This document shows, piece by piece, positions 1-5,320 of a DNA stretch of 7,221 nt. Numbering within the stretch: the stretch's first letter is position 1; every line of letters starts with the position of its first letter. The notes beneath the pieces are model-generated. The model made no database searches. It worked only from the letters and a program-made list of their open reading frames with translations, and was not told where the DNA came from. Location of the stretch: positions 1 through 7,221 of the forward strand of contig CAMHPM010000075.1 of NCBI GenBank assembly GCA_946187025.1, in the 5' to 3' direction. The position numbers were made by a program, and so were the translations under genes. Source of the DNA: an uncultured Prevotellaceae bacterium (GTDB taxonomy: Bacteria > Bacteroidota > Bacteroidia > Bacteroidales > Bacteroidaceae).

Positions 1-115
1 GAGTTAGAAGTAGTAAGAAGGAGTTATAGGAGTTAAAAGACGATACATGTCCCGCAGTGACATTCGTCTGTTACTCCTATAACTCCTTCTAATTTCCCTT
101 TATCTTCCTTTTCAA
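1..115. repeat. Intergenic array/core/array element, copy A (truncated at window edge)
   Basis: Left arm 1-38 has GAGTTA-type units and right arm 69-115 has the complementary TAACTCC/TATCTTCC type. Bases 19-36 (AAGGAGTTATAGGAGTTA) pair with 71-88, with one base unpaired. The core at 39-68 is closed by GACGA (39-43) and TCGTC (64-68), with an inner stem ATGTC (47-51)/GACAT (59-63) around a 7-base loop. The core matches copy B at 24 of 30 positions, by hand count. The right arm runs past the stop codon at 89 into the last codons of the cysteine-rich gene. The left arm may continue outside the window. It lies just downstream of a minus-strand gene, so a terminator or 3'-end role is possible. That role is inference; the repeat structure is seen directly. 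Confidence 0.8.
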
Positions 116-580
116 GTAATCGGCAAAGATGCGGGCAGCGCTCTCTACCTTGGCGGCACATGGGCGGCTCTTGTAGTATTCGGCAGTGCGCTCGGATGCT
201 ATGTAGGTCGATTGTGCTTTGTCGTGTCCGTTAAGTCCGAGGATTTCGGCACAGATGAGGCTTCCGTTCTCGGCCTTCGAGCGTGCCAGCAGGTCTTGCA
301 CCACTTTGTAGCAAGCCGACTTGCCTTTGCGGTCGGCCCCTTCGGTCTGTCCGCAGTCGAGGCCCACAAGCATCACGATGCCCGACACGGCTCCGCACAT
401 CATGCGCAGGCGTCCCACTCCGCCACCGAATCCGGCAGCGAGGCGCAGAGCCATCGTGTGGTCGAGGCCGTAGATGTCGGCAAACGCTGCTACCACACTT
501 TGGCAGCATCCGTAGCCCGACATGAAAAGTTCGACGGCGCGTGCCACACGCTCATCGAGTTGCTGTTCTGTTAAAATCAT
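89..580 (-). CDS. C_GCAxxG_C_C family cysteine-rich protein
   Basis: This 163-residue protein matches the C_GCAxxG_C_C family (putative redox proteins named for their cysteine spacing). Visible signatures are GYGCCQSV (residues 22-29), a glycine-rich FGGGVGRL stretch (51-58), MCGAVSG (61-67) and further cysteines at 76, 90, 110 and 141. The glycine patch followed by CGAxxG is the family hallmark. There is no signal peptide or membrane segment, so it is probably cytoplasmic. A metal-binding or disulfide redox role is usually suggested, but no reaction is established. The ATG at 580 leaves a natural number of residues before the first motif. Its leader is AT-rich with no Shine-Dalgarno, and repeat copy B begins about 8 bases upstream. 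The basic tail KRKIKGN is encoded inside repeat copy A, so the extreme C-terminus is probably not functionally constrained. The family call is firm; the function is open. Confidence 0.85.
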   Translation of the reverse strand: MILTEQQLDERVARAVELFMSGYGCCQSVVAAFADIYGLDHTMALRLAAGFGGGVGRLRMMCGAVSGIVMLVGLDCGQTEGADRKGKSACYKVVQDLLARSKAENGSLICAEILGLNGHDKAQSTYIASERTAEYYKSRPCAAKVESAARIFADYLKRKIKGN

Positions 581-587
581 TTTATTT

Positions 588-713
588 AGGGAGTTAGAGG
601 GAGTTTTAGGGAGTTAGAGGGAGGTAAAGGGAGATAGATGACGAAACCTGTCCCGAAGCATCATTCGTCCTTTTAACTTCCTTTTAACTTCCCTTTAACT
701 TCCTTTTAACTTC
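588..713. repeat. Intergenic array/core/array element, copy B
   Basis: The left arm consists of five units of 10 bp (591-640), consensus GAGTTAGAGG. The core is at 640-669 with GACGA (640-644) and TCGTC (665-669) ends and the shared TGTCCCG segment at 649-655. The right arm consists of four units of 11 bp (670-680, 681-691, 692-702, 703-713), consensus CTTTTAACTTC, with one base differing among the units. The arms are complementary only if G-U pairs are allowed and one base bulges per unit, because the left repeats every 10 and the right every 11 bases. It occupies the gap between the glycosidase stop (745) and the cysteine-rich gene start (580), so if that gene is transcribed from upstream the element lies in its leader. 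Confidence 0.85.
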
Positions 714-720
714 AAAATTA
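713..720 (-). promoter_or_regulatory. Possible -7 box upstream of copy B and the cysteine-rich gene
   Basis: The minus strand reads TAATTTTG, which fits the Bacteroidota TAnnTTTG -7 consensus. No TTTG-like -33 element lies 19-21 bases further upstream (the region reads TCTC), so the call is weak. If real, the transcript would carry all of repeat copy B as a leader of about 130 bases before the ATG at 580. Read-through from the glycosidase gene is an equally good explanation. Confidence 0.22.
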
Positions 721-744
721 TCGATTATTAAATTCCCGGAGAGG

Positions 745-1791
745 TCACTTTTCCCAATACTTGATGAGTTTCTTCAGTTCCTTGCGGCTGACGTAGGTGA
801 TGGAGCCGTGCTTCTGTTCTTCGAAGTTGGTGCGTGTCATGCGGTTGCTGGCTTCATCGAAGTAGCCGATGGGGTGGTAGGTGAAGAAGTCGCGTGTCTC
901 GACAAATCCGAAGTTCATCGGCCGGCGGTTGAAGTTGTCGAACATGAGCACGTAGGTGTCGGTGCCCAGTCGGCGCCACAGGCTCGGTGCTTCGTGTCCC
1001 TGTCGCTCGCCGTCGTGGTAGTAGTCGTCGGTGGTGTAGGGGCCTGTGATGTTGGCCGATGCGGCATGTCGTGGTGTGGCTCCTCGTTCGTGGCTTACGT
1101 AGAAGAGGTGGTAGGTGTCGCCTACCTTCGTTATGTTTGAGTCGATTACGTTGTAGCGGTCTTCGGGTGCCTCGAACAGTAGCTGTGGTGTGCTGGTGAG
1201 GTGGGTGAAGTCGTCATCAACGTAGGCGCAGTATATCTTGTTGTGCTTGTTTCCCTCGCGGGTGGTGAAGTGTATGAGCATCTTGTGTTGCTCTTCGTCA
1301 TATACGGTCTCGGGTGCCCACACGCATCCCACTTCTTTCCAGTTCATATCGGGTTGTGGCGGCAGTTGTGTGAAGTCGATGTTGGTGTGTGTCCAGTGTA
1401 TGAGGTCGGTTGACTTCATGAGCACGAGTCCTCGGTTGTTGCCCCATGCATATAGTTTTCCGTCGCGTTCCCATTCGGTGGTGCGGTATCCTTCGCGCAT
1501 GGCGTAGATGTGGAGGTCGGTCATAGCTATGTAGTATGCTCCGTCGGGGCCGCGGAATATGTGTGGGTCGCGTATGCCGTGTTGTTGTGCTATGGTGTCG
1601 CCTGCCACGATGGGACGGTCGTCGTTCAGGGCTGTCCAGCGGTAGCCGTCGAAGCTGTATGCCATGTGCAGGCCGTGGTCTTGGTCTTTATGATATACCA
1701 TGAGGTATGCGTCGAGTTTCTGCGAGTAGGTTGGCAGGCTTGCGGTGGCGATGAGTATTGCACAGAGTGTGCGTATGAGGGTGTTGTGCAT
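745..1791 (-). CDS. Secreted glycoside hydrolase, family 43-like (five-bladed beta-propeller)
   Basis: The protein has 348 residues. Residues 1-23 look like a signal peptide (basic start, hydrophobic LCAILIATASL, cleavage likely before Gln24), so it is exported to the periplasm or beyond. The fold assignment rests on GH43-type signatures: RDPHIF (74-79, Asp75 as likely base), VWAPE (157-161), IDSNI (216-220, Asp217 as likely pKa modulator) and GHEAPSL (265-271, Glu267 as likely acid). GH43 enzymes typically cleave arabinose or xylose side chains from plant polysaccharides; the exact substrate cannot be read here. At 348 residues it is a bare catalytic domain with no carbohydrate-binding module. 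It starts 48 bases after the purM stop, without a visible promoter, so co-transcription with purM is plausible. No SusC/SusD genes lie nearby, so it is not in an obvious polysaccharide-utilisation locus. A related propeller glycosidase family remains an alternative. Confidence 0.8.
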   Translation of the reverse strand: MHNTLIRTLCAILIATASLPTYSQKLDAYLMVYHKDQDHGLHMAYSFDGYRWTALNDDRPIVAGDTIAQQHGIRDPHIFRGPDGAYYIAMTDLHIYAMREGYRTTEWERDGKLYAWGNNRGLVLMKSTDLIHWTHTNIDFTQLPPQPDMNWKEVGCVWAPETVYDEEQHKMLIHFTTREGNKHNKIYCAYVDDDFTHLTSTPQLLFEAPEDRYNVIDSNITKVGDTYHLFYVSHERGATPRHAASANITGPYTTDDYYHDGERQGHEAPSLWRRLGTDTYVLMFDNFNRRPMNFGFVETRDFFTYHPIGYFDEASNRMTRTNFEEQKHGSITYVSRKELKKLIKYWEK

Positions 1792-1839
1792 ATTGTTGCT
1801 GATTATTGTTTATGAAGTTGAAGTGGTTGGAATGAGTTA

Positions 1840-3009
1840 TCAGTAGTTGAATGTGCCTGCCTCGCTCTTGATGGTGAGGCTGCGTGTCCCTTCTTCGATG
1901 TGTCCGATGATTTGGGCGTCGATGTTGAACGAGCGGCTGATGTCGATCACCTGCTGTGCATCGGCTGGTGAGACGTAGATTTCCATGCGGTGGCCCATGT
2001 TGAAGACGCGGTACATCTCGCTCCATTCGGTCTGGCTTTGCAGTTGTATGGCTCGGAAGAGTGGCGGGATGGGGAAGAGGTTGTCTTTGACTACGTGACA
2101 GTTGTCGGCCACGAAGTGTAGCACTTTGGTTTGTGCGCCTCCGGTGCAGTGTACCATTCCGTGTATCTGTGGTCGCATTTGGTCGAGTATGCGTCGGATG
2201 ACTGGTGCGTAGGTTCGTGTGGGCGAGAGCACAAGCTTGCCGGCATTCACTGGTGTGCCTTCCACTGGGTCGGTGAGGTGGTATGTGCCTGTATATACGA
2301 GGTCGTCGGGCACTGCGTGGTCGTAGCTTTCGGGGTATTGCTTGGCGAGGTATTTGGCGAACATGTCGTGGCGTGCCGATGTGAGTCCGTTGCTGCCCAT
2401 TCCTCCGTTGTATTGGTGTTCGTAGGTTGCTTGTCCGGTGCTGCTCAGTCCTACTATCACGTCGCCCGGGCGTATGTTTGCGTTGTCGATTACGTCGGCT
2501 CGGCGCATACGGCAGGTGACGGTGGAATCGACGATGATGGTCCTGACGAGGTCGCCCACGTCGGCTGTCTCACCTCCGGTGCCGTAGATGCCTATTCCCA
2601 TTTCGCGCAGCTGGGCCATGAGGCTGTCGGTGCCGCTAATGATGGCGCTGATCACTTCGCCTGGTATGAGCATCTTGTTGCGTCCGATGGTTGAGCTGAC
2701 GAGTATTCCGTCGGTGGCTCCCACGCAGAGCAGGTCGTCGGTGTTCATGATGAGTGCATCTTGTGCTATGCCGGCCCATACTGATAGGTCGCCGGTCTCG
2801 CGCCAGTACATGTAGGCGAGGCTCGATTTGGTTCCGGCTCCGTCGGCGTGCATTATGTTGCAGTATTCGGGGTCGCCGCCCAGGATGTCGGGTATGATTT
2901 TGCAGAATGCCTGCGGATAGAGTCCTTTGTCGATGTTGCGGATGGCGTTGTGCACATCTTCCTTGGCGGCACTGACGCCGCGTAGCATGTAGCGTTGGTC
3001 GGAAATCAT
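1840..3009 (-). CDS. purM: Phosphoribosylformylglycinamidine cyclo-ligase (AIR synthetase)
   Basis: PurM converts formylglycinamidine ribonucleotide to aminoimidazole ribonucleotide using ATP, the fifth step of purine synthesis, in the cytoplasm. The 389-residue protein shows the family's ordered motifs: HADGAGTKS (54-62, the nucleotide-binding loop), NTDDLLCVGA (89-98), GGETAD (145-150), GLSSTG (187-192) with SNGLTSARHD (206-215), LSPTRTYAPV (261-270), HCTGGAQTK (287-295) and FNMGHRMEIYV (336-346). It is longer than the ~345-residue E. coli enzyme and fits the form I recall from Bacteroides. The ATG at 3009 is chosen because ISDQRYMLRGVSA is the expected start of this type; the leader is AT-rich without a Shine-Dalgarno. 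The nearest upstream gene on the same strand ends 100 bases away, across the 9-bp repeat array. No other pur genes are in the window. A PurM-like paralogue is the main alternative, less likely given the intact motifs. Confidence 0.88.
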   Translation of the reverse strand: MISDQRYMLRGVSAAKEDVHNAIRNIDKGLYPQAFCKIIPDILGGDPEYCNIMHADGAGTKSSLAYMYWRETGDLSVWAGIAQDALIMNTDDLLCVGATDGILVSSTIGRNKMLIPGEVISAIISGTDSLMAQLREMGIGIYGTGGETADVGDLVRTIIVDSTVTCRMRRADVIDNANIRPGDVIVGLSSTGQATYEHQYNGGMGSNGLTSARHDMFAKYLAKQYPESYDHAVPDDLVYTGTYHLTDPVEGTPVNAGKLVLSPTRTYAPVIRRILDQMRPQIHGMVHCTGGAQTKVLHFVADNCHVVKDNLFPIPPLFRAIQLQSQTEWSEMYRVFNMGHRMEIYVSPADAQQVIDISRSFNIDAQIIGHIEEGTRSLTIKSEAGTFNY

Positions 3010-3054
3010 ATATATAAAGAAAGTTGTGGTTAAGCTTATTGTTTGTTGGTGTGG

Positions 3055-3108
3055 CTAGTATTTCTAGTATGGCTAGTATAACTAGTATTTCTAGTATGGC
3101 TAGTATTT
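3055..3108. repeat. Six 9-bp tandem repeats, CTAGTATnn
   Basis: Six perfect-length units start at 3055, 3064, 3073, 3082, 3091 and 3100. Their last two bases are TT, GG, AA, TT, GG, TT, giving a 27-bp super-repeat that differs only at its end. The array stops one base before the stop codon of the DUF486 gene at 3110 and fills half the gap to purM. Each unit contains CTAG, a tetranucleotide usually rare in bacterial genomes. The reverse strand reads ATACTAG repeatedly. Its function is unknown. Slippage could change the spacing between the two genes. Confidence 0.95.
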
Positions 3109-3109
3109 T

Positions 3110-3478
3110 CTACTTCCAGAATACGAAGCACACGGCTCCTACGAGGCAGAGGAATGCTGCTACGTGGTTCCAGTGCAGTTGTTGCCCTTGGAAGCATATC
3201 ATGGCTATGATGGTGAATACGCTTATCGAGATGACTTCTTGTATCACCTTCAGTTGCATGAGCGAGTAGGGGCCTCCGTTGATGTCGGAGCCTATGTTGT
3301 TGGCCGGGATGAGCAGGCAGTATTCCAATCCGGCCACGAGCCACGAGAGTAGTATGACCAGTGGCATGGGCCACGAGTCGCTTATGTGGTGCTGGCGCAG
3401 CAACAGGTTGCCGTACCATGCGAAGGTCATGAATGTGTTTGATGCCAAAAGCAGCAATATCGTATATATTCCTTTCAC
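3110..3478 (-). CDS. DUF486 / DMT-like small membrane protein
   Basis: The protein has 122 residues from a GTG start at 3478. It has four hydrophobic segments, roughly residues 4-22, 38-57, 78-96 and 104-121, and DUF486 signatures: ASNTFMTFAWYG (12-23), LEYCLLIPANNIGS (51-64) and QLKVIQE (75-81). DUF486 proteins resemble half-size drug/metabolite-transporter (DMT, EamA-like) proteins and probably work as dimers; no substrate is known. The start is chosen from promoter geometry. A -7 box lies at 3505-3512, so an in-frame ATG at 3517 would be upstream of transcription, whereas the GTG falls about 20 bases after the expected start of the transcript and gives the family's usual length. The next ATG is inside the first membrane segment. 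The gene is first in a run of minus-strand genes that continues with purM. Confidence 0.82.
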   Translation of the reverse strand: MKGIYTILLLLASNTFMTFAWYGNLLLRQHHISDSWPMPLVILLSWLVAGLEYCLLIPANNIGSDINGGPYSLMQLKVIQEVISISVFTIIAMICFQGQQLHWNHVAAFLCLVGAVCFVFWK

Positions 3479-3504
3479 TGTAAGTGTCGTTTTTGATTCT
3501 GCTG

Positions 3505-3536
3505 CAAAGGTAGTCATTTTTAATGAAAAGTGGAAA
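3505..3536 (-). promoter_or_regulatory. Bacteroidota-type promoter for the DUF486 gene
   Basis: Reading the minus strand, TTTC (3536-3533) is followed by a 20-base spacer and TACCTTTG (3512-3505). This matches the Bacteroidota primary sigma pattern TTTG-N19-21-TAnnTTTG with one change in the -33 box. Transcription should start near 3498, leaving a leader of about 20 bases before the GTG at 3478. It is the only convincing minus-strand promoter between here and position 1, so it may also drive purM and the genes beyond. Confidence 0.7.
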
Positions 3537-3625
3537 GTGAAAGGTGAAAAATGTGTTTTATACGAAGCGATGTATTGATAAAAATGGCTGATTGCCCTGT
3601 GGGCTGTCCAGAGTGTCATTTTTGC

Positions 3626-3691
3626 GAGTGCGCAGTCGCGGCCTTGTGAGTGCGCAGTCTCGGGCCTGTGAGTGCGCACTCTCGAGAAGGC
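3626..3691. repeat. Three 22-bp tandem repeats, GAGTGCGC type
   Basis: Units at 3626-3647, 3648-3669 and 3670-3691 all begin GAGTGCGCA. Units 1 and 2 share GAGTGCGCAGTC and a CGG..CC.TGT tail. Unit 3 diverges and contains a perfect 12-bp palindrome GAGTGCGCACTC (3670-3681) followed by TCGAGA. The block is GC-rich within an AT-rich divergent intergenic region, between promoters firing left (3505) and right (3827). The rest of 3540-3826 holds no credible gene or other signal. The block could be an operator for a dimeric regulator or a dispersed intergenic repeat. Confidence 0.85.
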
Positions 3692-3826
3692 GTGTGTTTT
3701 GCCATGCAGTTGGTCGTTCCCATTTGTATTTTGATGTTTGCAATATGCGTTGTATATGAACGAATCGTAAGTCGGGTGATAATTCACAAAAATGGATGCC
3801 AATTATGTTGAAAAAACAACTAAAGT

Positions 3827-3858
3827 TTTGGCTGCATGAAAGAAATGTCGTATCTTTG
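3827..3858 (+). promoter_or_regulatory. Bacteroidota-type promoter for the aldo/keto reductase
   Basis: TTTG (3827-3830), a 20-base spacer and TATCTTTG (3851-3858) match the Bacteroidota -33/-7 consensus perfectly. Transcription should begin near 3865, about 30 bases before the chosen ATG at 3896. An in-frame ATG at 3836 lies between the two promoter boxes and therefore cannot be the start of translation from this promoter. Confidence 0.85.
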
Positions 3859-3895
3859 CGGCGTACTAAATCAAAACCTCGTAACCTTACATACT

Positions 3896-5242
3896 ATGGA
3901 AGAAAATAAAAACATGAGTCGTCGTGAGTTTATCCGACGTATGAGTTTCGGTGCCGGCTCGGCTGTGGCCCTCATGGCATTCGAACCTTTTAAGCTGATA
4001 GCAAAAGAGCAACCGATGAATCCGGCCGACATCCGCATGACTTATCGTGTGCAGCACGGCAGTGGCGAACAGATTTCGCTGCTGGGCTTCGGTATGATGC
4101 GTTTGCCAAACAATCAGGAAGAAGTGAACAAACTGGTGGATTATGCCATCGAGCATGGTGTGAACTACTTCGACACCGCACCTATGTATATGGGCGGACA
4201 GTCGGAGGTGCTGATGGGTAATGCCCTCTCGCGCCATCCGCGCAACAAATATTTCGTAGCTACCAAGATGTCGAACCAGAACCAACGGCAGTGGACCCTC
4301 GAGGCATCGAAGCAGATGTATGAGCAATCGATGAAGAAACTGAAGGTGGACTATATCGACTACTACCTGCTGCACGGCATTGGTGGCGGTATGGACAACC
4401 TGAAGGGCCGCTTCTTGGATAACGGAGTGCTCGACTTCCTGCTTAAGGAACGCGAGGCCGGACGCATCAAGCACCTCGGCTTCTCATACCATGGCGACGT
4501 TCGCGACTTCGATTACCTGCTCGACAACCAGGCAAAATATCACTGGGATTTCGTGCAGATTCAGATGAACTTCCTCGACTGGCGTCATGCCTCAATGCGT
4601 GGCGGCCGCCGAAGCGATGCAGATGCTGAGTATCTGTACGACAAATGCGAGAAGACAGGAGTGCAATGCGTGGTGATGGAACCACTGCGTGGAGGTGCGT
4701 TCGGACGTATGGCACAGGAACTTACCGACCAGCTCAAGGCCGTACACCCCGACGACAGCACCGCACGCTGGGCATTCCGCTGGGTGGGCTCACACACCAA
4801 CATACTCACAACCCTCAGCGGCATGAACCGCATGGATCATCTGGAGGAAAACGTGAAGACCTTCTCGCCACTCGACCCCTGCACCGAAGCCGAAAACCGA
4901 CTGCTGGCATCCATCGCCGACCAGATGTCGGGATTCCCAACCATCCCGTGCACCACATGCTCTTACTGTATGCCATGTCCGTTCGGCGTGAACATACCGG
5001 GCAACTTCGCATACTACAACGAAGCAGTGACCAACCACACCCTGCCGCTGCCCGACAAGAGCGATGCCGGCTTCGCTGCCGCGTTCGCCAAGTTTGAGGA
5101 TGGCTACAAGAAGGCACTGGCCGACAAGAAACAATGGGCCGAGCAGTGTCAGGATTGTGAGGAATGTCTGTCGAAGTGTCCGCAGCAGATACGCATACCG
5201 AACCAGCTGGCACGTATCGTCGAGACATTGCAGAAGAAGTGA
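3896..5242 (+). CDS. Aldo/keto reductase with Tat-type leader and two C-terminal [4Fe-4S] motifs
   Basis: The protein has 448 residues from the ATG at 3896; a second in-frame ATG at 3914 is possible. The N-terminus reads MSRREFIRRMSFGAGSAVAL (7-26), a twin-arginine pattern with a hydrophobic stretch, suggesting export of the folded, cofactor-loaded protein; no clear cleavage site follows. An aldo/keto reductase barrel covers about 50-330, with the catalytic tetrad visible as Asp93, Tyr98, Lys124 and His160. The C-terminal part carries CTTCSYCMPCP (352-362) and CQDCEECLSKCP (418-429), two four-cysteine motifs expected to bind two [4Fe-4S] clusters. This layout fits the COG1453 ferredoxin-fused reductases. 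The clusters suggest electron exchange with a redox partner rather than simple NAD(P)H reduction; substrate and partner are unknown. The gene stands alone on the plus strand with its own promoter. The family call is strong; the location and reaction are inferred. Confidence 0.88.
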   Translation: MEENKNMSRREFIRRMSFGAGSAVALMAFEPFKLIAKEQPMNPADIRMTYRVQHGSGEQISLLGFGMMRLPNNQEEVNKLVDYAIEHGVNYFDTAPMYMGGQSEVLMGNALSRHPRNKYFVATKMSNQNQRQWTLEASKQMYEQSMKKLKVDYIDYYLLHGIGGGMDNLKGRFLDNGVLDFLLKEREAGRIKHLGFSYHGDVRDFDYLLDNQAKYHWDFVQIQMNFLDWRHASMRGGRRSDADAEYLYDKCEKTGVQCVVMEPLRGGAFGRMAQELTDQLKAVHPDDSTARWAFRWVGSHTNILTTLSGMNRMDHLEENVKTFSPLDPCTEAENRLLASIADQMSGFPTIPCTTCSYCMPCPFGVNIPGNFAYYNEAVTNHTLPLPDKSDAGFAAAFAKFEDGYKKALADKKQWAEQCQDCEECLSKCPQQIRIPNQLARIVETLQKK

Positions 5243-5250
5243 ATAACAAC

Positions 5251-5278
5251 CTCCCCCAACCCCTCCAAAGGAGGGGAG
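5251..5278 (+). terminator. GC-rich palindrome after the reductase, possible terminator
   Basis: CCCCTCC (5260-5266) and GGAGGGG (5270-5276) form a 7-bp stem with an AAA loop, eight or more bases after the reductase stop. An alternative stem is CTCCCC (5251-5256) with GGGGAG (5273-5278). The downstream run is only GCTTTAT, a weak U-tract, so intrinsic termination is uncertain. From memory, near-identical CCTCCCCCAACCCCTCC palindromes are common between genes in Bacteroidota, so it may be a dispersed palindromic repeat. Confidence 0.5.
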
Positions 5279-5320
5279 CTTTATCCATCCGGAAGACTAT
5301 CTTCAAATTAACGATATTGC

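Noticed and set aside
1..713. CRISPR array interpretation of the short repeats
   Set aside because: Units are 10-11 bp without spacers and arranged as inverted arms around a core. No cas genes are present.
808..2694. Long plus-strand open frames rich in Val, Cys and Gly (for example 808-1140 and 2131-2694)
   Set aside because: They lie opposite the glycosidase and purM, whose coding strands are A/C-rich at third positions, so the antisense is G/T-rich and stays open. The translations have no recognisable motif.
3010..3054. A separate promoter directly upstream of purM
   Set aside because: No TAnnTTTG box is found; the best match, CAACTTTC, fails at the first base and the final G and has no -33 partner.
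3036..3419. Minus-strand frame that reads the 9-bp array as a repetitive Thr/Ser/Asn/His peptide
   Set aside because: It overlaps the DUF486 gene in another frame. The repetitive peptide arises only because nine is a multiple of three.
3518..3802. N-terminal extension of the DUF486 frame up to an ATG at 3802
   Set aside because: It crosses the 22-bp tandem repeats and the promoter at 3505-3536, has no family similarity, and would more than double the length of the extension-free protein's N-terminal region.
3836..3895. Extra 20 residues on the aldo/keto reductase from an ATG at 3836
   Set aside because: The ATG falls between the -33 and -7 boxes of a perfect promoter, and it would bury the twin-arginine leader 29 residues in.
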